Assembly (NCBI GenBank): GCA_963847985.1
Contig: CAWKBS010000002.1
Span: 177,713 to 241,712, forward strand
Direction: 5' to 3'
DNA: 64,000 nt
Source: JAIBJN01 sp963847985
GTDB taxonomy: Bacteria > Actinomycetota > Thermoleophilia > Gaiellales > Gaiellaceae
The notes beneath the pieces were generated by a model, which had not been told where the DNA came from, did not search any database, and saw only the letters and a list, made by a program, of their open reading frames with translations. Shown one piece after another: positions 17,286 to 25,945 of the stretch (its first letter is position 1; the number at the start of each line of letters is the position of its first letter). A program made the translations under genes and the position numbers.

Positions 17286-18302
17286 CTACTCTCCGCCGTT
17301 GGACCAGGTCATGAACACGGAGCCCCAGGTCAGGCCCGCGCCGACTGCGCTCATCAACACGCGCGTCCCCTCCTCCAGCCGGCCCGCGGACTGGGCTTCC
17401 GCCAGGCAGATCGGGATGGAGGCCGACGACGTGTTGCCGTACCGGTCGATGTTCATCAGCACCTTGTCCGGGTCGAGGCCCAGATTCTTCACCGCGTGGT
17501 CCACGATGCGCCTGTTCGCCTGGTGCGGGACGTACAGGTCGACGTCGTTGATCGACGCGCCGCAGGCCGCCAGGAGCTCCTCGGCGGAGCTCACCATGAC
17601 GCGCGTCGCAAAGCGAAACACCTCGGCGCCGTTCATCCGGATGAACTGTGCTTCGTCCGCCATCGCCTCGGCGGACATCGGCCGGCGCGAGCCGCCCGCC
17701 GGCACACACAGGTCGAGGCCGCCCGAGCCGTCCGCGCCAAGCTCGACGCCGGCGATGCCGCCCGCCGAGACCGGCTGCACGACCGCGGCGCCGGCACCGT
17801 CGCCAAAGAGGATGCACGTCGAGCGGTCCTGCCAGTTCGTGATCTTCGAGAGCGCCTCCGAGCCGATCACGAGCGCCCGGCGCGACAAGCCGGTCGCAAC
17901 CTGGCCGTACGCCTGCGAGAGCGCGTAGACGAAGCCGGTGCAGCCGGCCAGCAGGTCGTACGCAGCCGCCTTCCTCGCTCCCAAAGCGTCGGCAACCAGC
18001 GCCGCCGTGGCCGGGAAGAGCATGTCCGGCGTGGCCGTGGCAACGATGATGAGGTCGAGCTCCTCTGCGTCGACACCGGCGTGCTCGAGCGCCTGCCGCG
18101 CCGCCGGGAGGGCAAGATCGCTCGCCGCCTCGTCGTCAGCCGCGATGCGGCGCTCGCTGATCCCGGTTCGCGTGACGATCCACTCGTCCGACGTGTCCAC
18201 CATCGCCTCGAGGTCGGCGTTCGTGAGCACCCGTTCCGGCACGTACGCACCGACGCCGGCGATGCCGACCGCGATCGGATTCGCCGCGACGCTCCCGATC
18301 AA
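17286..18302 (-). CDS. fabH: 3-oxoacyl-ACP synthase III
   Basis: FabH starts fatty-acid synthesis by condensing an acyl-CoA primer with malonyl-ACP. The active site Cys is in LLAGCTGFVYAL, the His in VPHQANRRI and the Asn in RYGNTSSAS. I choose the TTG at 18302 (MIGSVAANPIAVGIAG), which overlaps the fabZ stop as TTTGATC. It gives 338 residues, close to the family length. The preceding fab genes and tight spacing show one transcript. Whether it prefers branched or straight primers cannot be read here. Confidence 0.93.
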   Translation of the reverse strand: MIGSVAANPIAVGIAGVGAYVPERVLTNADLEAMVDTSDEWIVTRTGISERRIAADDEAASDLALPAARQALEHAGVDAEELDLIIVATATPDMLFPATAALVADALGARKAAAYDLLAGCTGFVYALSQAYGQVATGLSRRALVIGSEALSKITNWQDRSTCILFGDGAGAAVVQPVSAGGIAGVELGADGSGGLDLCVPAGGSRRPMSAEAMADEAQFIRMNGAEVFRFATRVMVSSAEELLAACGASINDVDLYVPHQANRRIVDHAVKNLGLDPDKVLMNIDRYGNTSSASIPICLAEAQSAGRLEEGTRVLMSAVGAGLTWGSVFMTWSNGGE

Positions 18303-18748
18303 ACCTGCTCCTCCGTCACGGCGAACATCAGCGTCCCGCGAACGGCGAGCTTCCCGCCGACCGTCGCCGTCGCCTTCCCCCGTCCGACCGGCCCACGGAC
18401 GCGCTCCAGCTCGCAGGTGAGCTCGAGCTCGTCGCCAGGCACGACCAGCCGCTTGAAGCGAACGTCGTCGATACCCGCGAACAAGGCGAGCTTGCCGCGG
18501 TTCTCCTCGGCGGAAAGCGCAGCTACCGCGCCCGCCTGCGCCATCGCCTCGACCATGAGCACGCCGGGCATGATCGGGCGGCCGGGAAAGTGCCCGGCCA
18601 GGTACCACTCGTCCTCGCGCACGAGCTTCCGCGCGACGACGCGGGCACCGGGCTCGAGCTCGAGCACCTCGTCGAGCAGCAGGAATGGTTCGCGGTGCGG
18701 GAGAATCTGCTCGATCTCCCGCCGGCCGAGGGGCGGAGTGAAGCTCAC
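18299..18748 (-). CDS. fabZ: 3-hydroxyacyl-ACP dehydratase
   Basis: This hotdog-fold dehydratase of type II fatty-acid synthesis has 149 residues from GTG 18748. The hallmark active-site helix is GHFPGRPIMPGVLMVEAMAQ, with the catalytic His first and Glu later. REIEQILPHREPFLLLDEV is the typical N-terminus. It starts 10 nt after the sigma-factor stop and overlaps the fabH start by 4 bp, so it appears to be the first structural gene of the fab run. Confidence 0.94.
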   Translation of the reverse strand: MSFTPPLGRREIEQILPHREPFLLLDEVLELEPGARVVARKLVREDEWYLAGHFPGRPIMPGVLMVEAMAQAGAVAALSAEENRGKLALFAGIDDVRFKRLVVPGDELELTCELERVRGPVGRGKATATVGGKLAVRGTLMFAVTEEQV

Positions 18749-18758
18749 GCGCGCCGAC

Positions 18759-19376
18759 TCATCCGCCCGCGCCTTCCTCCAGCCGAACGCGCAGTCGGGC
18801 CCTCGCGCGATGCACGTAGCACTTCGCCGTCCCCACGGGCATGCTCGCGTGCCTCGAGATCTCCTCGTAGGTCATCCCGAACACGTCGCGCAGGACGACC
18901 ACGTGGCGCTGGCTCGGCGTGAGCCGGGCGAGAGCGGCGACGAGCTCGCGTCGCTTCTCGGCGAGCAGGGCGGCGCGCGAGGGATCGGTCTCCTCGCCTG
19001 CCGGCTCCTCGTCGAACGAGAGCGGCTCCGTCTGGCGTAGGCGCTGGCGGGCGAGGCGGTCCCGGCAGGTGTTCACGACCAGGCGATGCAGCCAGGTTGC
19101 GAACTGGGACTCGCCCCGGAACTGGCGCAGACGCGTGCACAGCTTCACGAGCGACTCTTGCGCGGCGTCCTTCGCCTCCTCGAGATCACCCATGAACTGC
19201 GCGGCGATGCGGTTGACCCGCGGCGTATACCGCTCGACGAGTGCGTCGAGCGCTCGGCTGTCGCCGCTGCGAGCCTTGCTGACCAGGTCCACGTCGCTGA
19301 GCTTCCTGTAGGCGATCGACCGCCAGGCGGGCGGCTGCTGAACCGTAGGACGCGTGGGGGCGGCGGCTGGTTGCAC
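18759..19376 (-). CDS. ECF-type RNA polymerase sigma factor leading the fab operon
   Basis: The 205-residue protein has only sigma regions 2 and 4. Region 2 covers ~40-115 (ALDALVERYTPRVNRIAAQFMGD, DAAQESLVKL, FATWLHRLVVNTCRDRLARQR). Region 4 covers ~145-200 (LTPSQRHVVVLRDVFGMTYEEIS, GTAKCYVHRARARLR). It is the first gene of the minus-strand run into fabZ-fabH-fabD-fabG-fabF, with only 10 nt before fabZ. No anti-sigma factor is recognisable beside it. It may direct its own operon, but this is inference. It is divergent from birA, with a ~50-70 bp shared upstream region. Confidence 0.9.
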   Translation of the reverse strand: MQPAAAPTRPTVQQPPAWRSIAYRKLSDVDLVSKARSGDSRALDALVERYTPRVNRIAAQFMGDLEEAKDAAQESLVKLCTRLRQFRGESQFATWLHRLVVNTCRDRLARQRLRQTEPLSFDEEPAGEETDPSRAALLAEKRRELVAALARLTPSQRHVVVLRDVFGMTYEEISRHASMPVGTAKCYVHRARARLRVRLEEGAGG

Positions 19377-19449
19377 GGACGAGAGTTAGTCTAGTGGCCC
19401 CCCAGGCGATGCACACCATGTCCCTGACGTGCGATCGGCGGCTCCGCGC

Positions 19450-20202
19450 ATGGCCGGCGCGCTGACACCGGAAGCGGTCGAACCGCTCCTGCGCGGGCGC
19501 TTCGGGAGGCCGTACCTCTACCGCGACACCTGCGAGTCCACGCAGCGTCTCTTCGACCACGACGGCGGCGAGGGGGCCGTCCTGGTGTGCGACGAGCAGA
19601 CCGCCGGCCGCGGGCGCCTCGGCCGGGCCTGGAATGCCCCGCGGGGGACGGCCGTCCTCTGCTCCATCCTGCTCACGCCCCCGGCGGAGCGAAGGATCCC
19701 GGAGCTGTCGCTGGTCGGCGGACTCGCGGTGGCCGAGACGGTCGAGCGGGCGACCACGCTCACCGCACAGATCAAGTGGCCGAACGACGTGCTCCTCGAG
19801 GGCGCGAAGGTGGCCGGGGTCCTGGCGGAGGCCGCCGACGGCGTCGTTGTCCTCGGGATCGGACTGAACGTCGGGCAGGCGGCCGCCGAGCTGCCGGCGG
19901 GCACGGCGATCCCGGCCGGCTCGCTCTTCACCGCGAACGGCGTCGAGTACGAGCGCGCGCCGATCCTCGCCGACCTCCTCGAGCGGCTCGAGCAGGCCTA
20001 CGACCGCTGGCTCGCCGAAGGCCTCGATGCCCTCCACGAAGGGCTGGCCGCGCGGGACTTCCTGCGCGGTCGGCCCGTGGTCGTGGACGGCGTCTCAGGG
20101 GTCGCGGTCGGCATCGACCGCCTCGGCCGGCTCGAGGTCGAGCTCGCCGGCGAGCGCCGCCTCGTCGAGAGCGGCGAAGTCCACCTTGCCGGGACCGGCT
20201 AG
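19450..20202 (+). CDS. birA: Biotin--[acetyl-CoA carboxylase] ligase
   Basis: BirA attaches biotin to the carboxyl carrier of acetyl-CoA carboxylase. The ~250-residue protein lacks the N-terminal repressor HTH, so it is the monofunctional type. It has STQRL, the ATP/biotin loop GRGRLGRAW, IKWPNDVLL and GIGLNVGQ, followed by a C-terminal SH3-like lid domain (GVAVGIDRLGRLEVE). ATG 19450 is used here; GTG 19429 is an alternative. Its position opposite the fatty-acid cluster fits its role in activating AccB. Its TAG overlaps the stop of the convergent amidase gene in a shared CTAG. Confidence 0.92.
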   Translation: MAGALTPEAVEPLLRGRFGRPYLYRDTCESTQRLFDHDGGEGAVLVCDEQTAGRGRLGRAWNAPRGTAVLCSILLTPPAERRIPELSLVGGLAVAETVERATTLTAQIKWPNDVLLEGAKVAGVLAEAADGVVVLGIGLNVGQAAAELPAGTAIPAGSLFTANGVEYERAPILADLLERLEQAYDRWLAEGLDALHEGLAARDFLRGRPVVVDGVSGVAVGIDRLGRLEVELAGERRLVESGEVHLAGTG

Positions 20203-22403
20203 CGAGGGAGGCGGTGGATTCGGGACGCCCGGTTTTCGGCGGCGTCCACGGCGGCGATTCGGAAGACCCGGGCGTTCGCGCGGCGCACGAAGATCTGCGT
20301 GCCGGCGCGGCCCGACCGGTCGACGAAGCCGCCGTCGCTCCAGCGGTTGCGCCCCCACCAGATTCGAAGCCGGGCCGCTTCGCTCAGGCTGAAGCGGAGG
20401 CGAACGACGCCGTTGACGCGCCGCACCCTGAGCACCCGGATCGCCGGCGCGGTCGTGTCGAGGACGAAGGGCTGGCTGAGAGTTCGCGTCCCCAGGGTCG
20501 TCGTCGCCAGGACGACGGCGGTGAGCGGGCCGTCAGTGACGCGTTTTCGGCCGGGGCCGCGCCCGTTCCAGAGCACCGAGTGGACGCCTGCCGGCTGCGT
20601 CGCGCCGAGAACCGTGTGGATTGTCTTGCCCCTCCGGCGGATCTGCACCTTGACCCCCGCGGCGCGCGTGAGCGTGTAGCCGATCCCGAGACGCTCCGCC
20701 CTGCCGTCGCCGTTCGGGGAGACGCGGGACGGCGACGCCGAAAACGCGCCCAGCGTCGTGTCCACAACGACGTCGACCGTGCGCCGAACCTGCTCTGCGC
20801 CGTCCGCCGCCGAGACCTCGATCTGGTAGCGCCCGTCGGGAGTAAGGGCGCCGGCGTTGTTTCTGCCGTTCCAACTCGTCGAGCTCGAGCCGGCCGCGCG
20901 TTCGGCGTTCGGCAGGAGCGTGCGGACGACAGCCCCCGTCGCCGCGTCGAGGACCCGCACTCCGAGCACGGCTCGGCGCGTGAGCCCGAAGCGAACGGCG
21001 GCGCTCTCGCCAGAGCCGTCGCCGTTCGGCGTCAGCACGGTCGGGGAGACGACGTAGCCGGTGACGTCGAGCGGCGGCGGGCCGGGGACGGGCAGAGTCG
21101 ACGGGCGCACGTCGGGCCCGGCGCTGATCGTGTACGTGTAGAAGGCGATCGGCACTGCGGAGGAGTCCCACGTCCAGTCGACCGCCTGGCCGGTGCCGGC
21201 GCCGGCCGCAACGAGGGCGCCGGCCGCGTCCCTCACCTCGACGCGCCAGGCCCGCACGGCCGAGAGCCGGCCCGTGAAGCGCACGGGGCCGCCGACGCCG
21301 CCCGCGGCTTCGGGGTCGTAGAGCTTGGGAAGCCCGATCGCGGTGACGTTCCGCGCGATCGCGGCGAGTTGCCCGTAGATGCGGTTCCCGGGACAGCTCG
21401 TCTGGCTCGTGTCGCGGTGGCCCGAGACCGCGCGCAGGCGCGCGGTCGCCCCCGCGGGCCAGCGCGAGCTGCCGGCCGAGACTCGGCTCACCAGGGCCCG
21501 CGGATAAACGTGCGCCACGTCTAGGCGCCAGGCGAGCAGGTTCTGGACCGCCGTGCGAGCCGCCGCGGAGAACGCGACCGAGTTGTAGTTGCCAAGAACC
21601 GAGACGCCGACGCTGCCCGTGTTGAAGCCGCCGGCGTGGGCACCGATGACGTTCTGCGTGATCCCGCCCGCGCGGCCCTCGAAGACCCGGCCGTACTTGT
21701 CGACGAGAAAGTTGTAGCCGATGTCGTCCCAGCCGTTACCGACGACGTGGTAGCGCTGGATCCCACGGACGATCGCGGCGGACTGCGCCGCCGTGTAGCT
21801 GTTCGAGCCGGCAGTGTGGTGCACGACCGAGAAGCGGAGCCGATCGGCGATCGACGGCGCGCCTCGAACGATCCTCTCGTCGGCCTTCCAGCCGGCTCGC
21901 GGGACGATTGCCGGCTGCGCCACCGGGCCCGCGCTCGAGGCCTTTGCCGACGTCGCCGCTCGCGCAGATCTGGCCAGCGCGCGATCGGCGGCGGTCACCG
22001 GGCTGTCAACGAAGTACGTCCGAAGGCGGGTCACCCGCCCGGTGATGCGGTACTGGATAAACCGCGCCGACCCCGTCCACCAAGGATTCCCGAGCCGCCA
22101 CCCGGCCCGCGCGCTCGACTCGCCGTCGCCGGCGTCCGGCCGGTCTTCCGCCTCCGGCTGCGCCGGGCGCCAAGGCCCGAAGCGCCCCGGCCGCAACGCG
22201 GTGCGGAACGACACCTTTCCGGGGCCCTGCCAGTGAATGCCGACCATGGTGAAGCTCAGGGGCGCCGTTCGGGCGACGGAGGCGCGGGCAGCGGTGAGCG
22301 GAACGTCACGCGCGACGATGCGAGCCTCCTGGGCAGCAGCCGTGCTCGGGGCGAGCACGGCGACCGCCGTCACGAGCATGAGCGAACGGCGAAAGTGAGG
22401 CAT
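20199..22403 (-). CDS. Secreted PGRP-type N-acetylmuramoyl-L-alanine amidase with FlgD-like repeats
   Basis: A 734-residue exported cell-wall hydrolase. The signal peptide is MPHFRRSLMLVTAVAVLAPSTAAA. The PGRP/amidase_2 domain lies at about 165-350: FSVVHHTAGSNSYTA (zinc His), GWDDIGYNFLVDKYGRVFEGR, GAHAGGFNTGSVGVSVLGNY and the later GHRDTSQTSCPGN (second His and Cys ligand). The C-terminal half has FlgD/Ig-like repeats, with paired SPNGDG/TPNGDG and SWNGRNNAG/LWNGRGPG motifs, likely wall-binding or spacer modules. It should cleave the bond between muramic acid and L-Ala. It is divergent from nfeD. Confidence 0.88.
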   Translation of the reverse strand: MPHFRRSLMLVTAVAVLAPSTAAAQEARIVARDVPLTAARASVARTAPLSFTMVGIHWQGPGKVSFRTALRPGRFGPWRPAQPEAEDRPDAGDGESSARAGWRLGNPWWTGSARFIQYRITGRVTRLRTYFVDSPVTAADRALARSARAATSAKASSAGPVAQPAIVPRAGWKADERIVRGAPSIADRLRFSVVHHTAGSNSYTAAQSAAIVRGIQRYHVVGNGWDDIGYNFLVDKYGRVFEGRAGGITQNVIGAHAGGFNTGSVGVSVLGNYNSVAFSAAARTAVQNLLAWRLDVAHVYPRALVSRVSAGSSRWPAGATARLRAVSGHRDTSQTSCPGNRIYGQLAAIARNVTAIGLPKLYDPEAAGGVGGPVRFTGRLSAVRAWRVEVRDAAGALVAAGAGTGQAVDWTWDSSAVPIAFYTYTISAGPDVRPSTLPVPGPPPLDVTGYVVSPTVLTPNGDGSGESAAVRFGLTRRAVLGVRVLDAATGAVVRTLLPNAERAAGSSSTSWNGRNNAGALTPDGRYQIEVSAADGAEQVRRTVDVVVDTTLGAFSASPSRVSPNGDGRAERLGIGYTLTRAAGVKVQIRRRGKTIHTVLGATQPAGVHSVLWNGRGPGRKRVTDGPLTAVVLATTTLGTRTLSQPFVLDTTAPAIRVLRVRRVNGVVRLRFSLSEAARLRIWWGRNRWSDGGFVDRSGRAGTQIFVRRANARVFRIAAVDAAENRASRIHRLPR

Positions 22404-22475
22404 GGGCGGGCGAGCGGCTCCTTCGTACCGAATCAGAGGACTCCTGCGTCCTCAAGGGCATCGGCACGACCCTGA

Positions 22476-22481
22476 TAGAAT
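22476..22481 (+). promoter_or_regulatory. Candidate -10 element for nfeD
   Basis: TAGAAT stands 12 bp before the GTG start in the 90-bp divergent gap between the amidase and nfeD genes. No good -35 is visible. If it is used, the leader would be only a few bases long. Confidence 0.35.
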
Positions 22482-22493
22482 CTTTACACCGAA

Positions 22494-23822
22494 GTGCCGC
22501 GCTTGCGGGGATTTTCGTGCCTTCTCCTCGTCCTCGCGGTGGCCGTGGCCCTTTCGGGCGCCGCAGCCGCCCAGGACACAGCGCCCCGCGTCCTGGCAGT
22601 CGAGCTCGAGAACGACATCAACCCGGTCACCTCGGACTACGTCGTCGGGCAGATCGAGCGGGGCGAGCGCGAGGGCTACGACGCTGTCGTGATCCAGCTC
22701 GACACGCCCGGCGGGCTCGACTCCGCCATGCGCGACATCATCAAGAAGGAGCTCGACGCGGACGTGCCGGTCGTCGTCTACGTCTCCCCATCGGGCTCGC
22801 GGGCGGCCTCCGCCGGCGCGTTCATCACACTGGCGGCGGACGTCGCGGCCATGGCGCCGGGGACGAACATAGGCTCCTCCACGCCGATCGCCGTGGGTGG
22901 GGGCGAGATTCCCGCGGACCTGCGCCGCAAGGTCATCAACGACGCCGCAGCCTACGCCCGCGAGCTGGCGGAGATCCACGGCCGCAACGGCGACTGGGCC
23001 GAGCAGGCCGTGCGCAGCGCCTCGAACCTCGGCGCGCAGGAGGCGCTCGAGCAGAACGTGGTCGACGTCGTCGCCCCGGACCTGCCGACCCTCCTCGAGG
23101 AGATCGACGGCCTGGAGACCGAGCCGAAGGGGCTCGTCCTGAACACCGCCGGGGCAGACGTCGACCAGGTCGAGATGTCGCTCTGGAAGCGCGTCCTCGA
23201 CACGCTGATCGACCCGAACCTGATCGTGCTGCTCATGTCGATCGGCGTCCTCGGGATCACGATCGAGATCCTCAACCCGGGCCTGATCCTGCCGGGAACC
23301 GTCGGGATCATCTCGCTCGTGATCGGCCTATTCGGCCTGCAGGTCCTGCCGGTGAGCTGGGCCGGCCTCCTGCTCATGGGGCTCGCTGTCGGGTTCTTCG
23401 TCGCCGAGGCATTCGTCCCCAGCCACGGCGCGCTCGCGCTCGCCGGAGCGATCAGCTTCGTCGTCGGCGCGCTCATGCTCTTCGACCCTGCCGGCGAGGG
23501 CTACCAGGTGTCGATCTGGGTGGCGCTCGCAGTCGGTGGGACGCTCGCGCTCGCAACGGGGGTCGTCGCCGCCAAGATCATCCGCGCGCGCCGCGCGCCG
23601 ACGAAGACCGGGCGGGAGGAGATGGTCGGGGAGCTCGGCGTCGTCAGGAGCGCGGTCGCCCCCACCGGCCTCGTCAACGTCCACGGCGAGATCTGGAAGG
23701 CCCACACCGACGGCGACCCGCTCGCGGTCGGCGAGTACGTCCGCGTCGACAAGGTCGGCGACGAGCTCGTGCTCGAGGTCTCGCGGGCGGAGGACCCGGC
23801 AGCGGTAGCCGTCGGCTCATAG
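22494..23822 (+). CDS. NfeD family membrane serine protease (ClpP-class, long form)
   Basis: A 442-residue long-form NfeD protein. The signal/anchor (LLLVLAVAVALSGAAAAQ) is followed by a ClpP-like serine protease domain: LDTPGGLDSAMRDIIK, and GSRAASAGAFITLA with the nucleophilic Ser about residue 105. Four to five membrane segments follow from about 240 to 365. A soluble C-terminal OB-fold NfeD domain (MVGELGVVRSAVAPTGLVNVHGE) ends the protein. Long NfeD proteases are usually paired with SPFH slipins, whose C-termini they cleave, and a slipin follows 33 bp downstream. GTG 22494 is the start. Confidence 0.9.
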   Translation: MPRLRGFSCLLLVLAVAVALSGAAAAQDTAPRVLAVELENDINPVTSDYVVGQIERGEREGYDAVVIQLDTPGGLDSAMRDIIKKELDADVPVVVYVSPSGSRAASAGAFITLAADVAAMAPGTNIGSSTPIAVGGGEIPADLRRKVINDAAAYARELAEIHGRNGDWAEQAVRSASNLGAQEALEQNVVDVVAPDLPTLLEEIDGLETEPKGLVLNTAGADVDQVEMSLWKRVLDTLIDPNLIVLLMSIGVLGITIEILNPGLILPGTVGIISLVIGLFGLQVLPVSWAGLLLMGLAVGFFVAEAFVPSHGALALAGAISFVVGALMLFDPAGEGYQVSIWVALAVGGTLALATGVVAAKIIRARRAPTKTGREEMVGELGVVRSAVAPTGLVNVHGEIWKAHTDGDPLAVGEYVRVDKVGDELVLEVSRAEDPAAVAVGS

Positions 23823-23855
23823 GATGTTCTCGCCCGGCCTGACGAAAGGAGCTCG

Positions 23856-24632
23856 ATGAACGTCGCCCTGATCGCGGTCGCCGCCGTCGTCATCGTCCTG
23901 GTGCTGCTGCTCGCGCTCTCGGTGCGGGTGGCGCGCGAGTACGAGCGGGGCGTGATCTTCCGGCTGGGGCGCCTGCACTCCCCGCCGAAGGGGCCGGGTC
24001 TCTTCCTGCTCATTCCGATCATCGACAAGATGGTCAGGGTCGACCTGCGGACGGTGACGCTCAACATCCCGCCGCAGGAGGTGATCACGAAGGACAACGT
24101 GCCCGTGCGCGTGAACGCGGTCGCGTACTTCCGGATCATCGACCCCGAGCGGGCGATCGTGCAGGTCGAGAACTACATGGTGGCCACGTCGCAGATCGCG
24201 CAGACCACCCTGCGCAGCGTCCTCGGCCAGCATGTCCTCGACGAGCTCCTCTCGGAGCGCGACAAGATCAACGCGATCCTCCAGGAGATCATCGACGAGG
24301 CTACCTCGCCGTGGGGCATCAAGGTCTCCATCGTCGAGGTGAAGGACGTCGAGATTCCCACCGGGATGCAGCGGGCGATGGCGCGGCAGGCCGAGGCCGA
24401 GCGGGAGCGGCGCGCAAAGGTGATCGCATCCGAGGGCGAGTTCCAGGCCTCCGAGCGGCTCAAGGATGCCGCCAACGTCATGGCGACGAACCCGATCGCG
24501 CTCCAGCTCCGCTATCTGCAGACGATGCTCGAGATCAGCTCTGAGCGCTCGTCCACGCTGATCCTCCCGCTACCGATCGACCTGCTGGAACCTTTCCTGA
24601 ACAAGGGCAAGGGCACCGGCGACACAGGCTGA
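23856..24632 (+). CDS. Slipin (SPFH/stomatin-like membrane protein)
   Basis: A 258-residue stomatin-like protein: one N-terminal membrane hairpin (ALIAVAAVVIVLVLLLALS), then the SPFH domain (REYERGVIFRLGRL, TLNIPPQEVITKDNVPVRVNAV, GQHVLDELLSERDKIN). A coiled coil (RQAEAERERRAKVI) and a hydrophobic tail (STLILPLPIDLL) follow. In archaeal homologs this kind of tail is cut by NfeD. ATG 23856 has AAAGGAG 5 nt upstream. It is the downstream partner of nfeD and probably organises membrane microdomains. Confidence 0.92.
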   Translation: MNVALIAVAAVVIVLVLLLALSVRVAREYERGVIFRLGRLHSPPKGPGLFLLIPIIDKMVRVDLRTVTLNIPPQEVITKDNVPVRVNAVAYFRIIDPERAIVQVENYMVATSQIAQTTLRSVLGQHVLDELLSERDKINAILQEIIDEATSPWGIKVSIVEVKDVEIPTGMQRAMARQAEAERERRAKVIASEGEFQASERLKDAANVMATNPIALQLRYLQTMLEISSERSSTLILPLPIDLLEPFLNKGKGTGDTG

Positions 24633-25597
24633 CCGAGGGCCACTCTCCCCCCGAGCTCCGCCACGACCCGGTGTCCGGCCGCTGGGTGGTCGTGGCGCCG
24701 GCGCGGGCGCGTCGGCCGGGCGCGCAGCGCGGCCTCGGCGCCGACGAGCCCGATGACCCGGCCGGCTGCCCGTTCTGCGAGGGGCGAGAGGCCTCGACGC
24801 CGCCCGAGACGTTCGCGCTCGGCCCGCCAGGCCGGCCGCCGGACACGCCGGGCTGGCGCATCCGGGTCGTCCCGAACAAGTTCCCGGCGTTTGGCCCCTG
24901 GCCGCGCGACGGCGACCGGGCCGGGGGGCTCTTCGCCCGCCGGGCGGCAGTCGGCCGGCAAGAGGTCGTGATCCATTCGCCTCGACACGTCCGCACGATC
25001 GCCGACCTCGGCAGCCGCCAGCTCGAGCTCGTCGCCGAGGCCTGGCGGGCCCGCGCGGCCGCCGCGCTCGAGGCCGGCTTCCCCTACGTCCACGCGCTTG
25101 TCAACGAGGGCGCGGCCGCCGGTGCGAGCCTGGCGCACAGCCACTCACAACTCCTCTGGCTCGAGGAGGAGCCGCCGCTTGTCGCCCAGGAACGCGAGGC
25201 GCAGACCGCCGCCGGGGGCTGCCTGCTCTGCCGCGTCCTCGCCGAGGAGCGGGAGCAGCGAATGCGCGTCGTCGAGGAGCGAGACGGCCTCATCCTCCTG
25301 TGTCCCTTCGCGGGCCGACAGCCCTTCGAGCTGCTGATCGCGCCCGTCGAATGCGAGCCGAACCCGTTCGCGAGCCCGCGCCTCGCCGACGCGCTGATCC
25401 TCGCCGGCGAGGGCATCCGCCGGATCCGGATCGCCGAGGGCGGCGTCCCGCTCAACCTCTGGCTGCACGCGGGCGGCCACTGGCACATCGAGGTGATGCC
25501 GCGCTTCGGCGTCCTAGCCGGCGTCGAGCTCGGGTCCGGCTACTACGTGAACACGCTCGCCCCGGAGTCGGCGGCCGGCATCCTCCGGGAGTCCTGA
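24629..25597 (+). CDS. GalT-family nucleotidyltransferase (galactose-1-phosphate uridylyltransferase-like)
   Basis: A HIT-fold transferase of the GalT group. It has two CxxC zinc pairs (CPFC, CLLC), RVVPNKFPAF, a NEGAAAGASLAHSHSQ segment where HSHSQ replaces the classic HPHxQ with the catalytic second His, and GGHWHIEVMPRF. The typical opening ELRHDPVSGRWVVVAPARA lies upstream of GTG 24671. The frame runs back to CTG 24629, overlapping the slipin stop as CTGA, so I propose CTG as the start (322 residues). GTG 24671 is the conventional alternative. The sugar is uncertain, since no galK or galE is nearby; related actinobacterial proteins may act on other sugar phosphates. Confidence 0.8.
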   Translation: MTEGHSPPELRHDPVSGRWVVVAPARARRPGAQRGLGADEPDDPAGCPFCEGREASTPPETFALGPPGRPPDTPGWRIRVVPNKFPAFGPWPRDGDRAGGLFARRAAVGRQEVVIHSPRHVRTIADLGSRQLELVAEAWRARAAAALEAGFPYVHALVNEGAAAGASLAHSHSQLLWLEEEPPLVAQEREAQTAAGGCLLCRVLAEEREQRMRVVEERDGLILLCPFAGRQPFELLIAPVECEPNPFASPRLADALILAGEGIRRIRIAEGGVPLNLWLHAGGHWHIEVMPRFGVLAGVELGSGYYVNTLAPESAAGILRES

Positions 25598-25603
25598 CCC
25601 CGG

Positions 25604-25626
25604 CCAAGTAACAGTCTGTTACTTGG
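25604..25626. terminator. Perfect AT-rich palindrome between convergent stops
   Basis: CCAAGTAACA (25604-25613) and TGTTACTTGG (25617-25626) form a perfect 10-bp stem with a 3-nt loop. It lies exactly between the GalT-like stop (25597) and the MerR-like stop (25629). The position fits a bidirectional terminator. Its low GC and perfect symmetry would also fit a protein-binding site. Confidence 0.55.
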
Positions 25627-25935
25627 TCAGTTGCGCCGGGGCACCTTGGCCGCTTTGGCCGCCTTGAAGCGCTTCGCGGCCTCGATCGCGGCCTGCAGGG
25701 AGAGGCCCTTGTCCTTGCCCTGCTTGATCAGCATCACGGTCTCGACCGCGTCCAGGTCGTAGAGGCGCTGCTTCTTGCCCTTCGTCGGGATCCGGGCCTT
25801 CGTCGTCCAGTAGTCGAGCTGCATACGCGAGACGCCGGCGGCGCGGCAGACCTGGCCGAGCGTCAATTCGAGCCGGCGGAGCCGGCGCATGACGTCCACC
25901 GGCTCGAGGAGGTCTTCGGGGCGGCGGGCGCTCAC
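25627..25935 (-). CDS. MerR-like HTH regulator downstream of gyrA
   Basis: A 102-residue protein from GTG 25935, 10 nt after the gyrA stop. It has a single winged-helix motif of MerR type: LTLGQVCRAAGVSRMQLDYWTTKA, then RLYDLDAVETVMLIKQGKDKGLSL. A basic Ala/Lys tail (RFKAAKAAKVPRR) follows. There is no long dimerisation coiled coil or ligand domain, so it is a minimal member. Its position at the end of the dnaA-gyrA block suggests cotranscription with gyrase. Its target is unknown. Confidence 0.7.
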   Translation of the reverse strand: MSARRPEDLLEPVDVMRRLRRLELTLGQVCRAAGVSRMQLDYWTTKARIPTKGKKQRLYDLDAVETVMLIKQGKDKGLSLQAAIEAAKRFKAAKAAKVPRRN

Positions 25936-25945
25936 GCCGTGGCCG

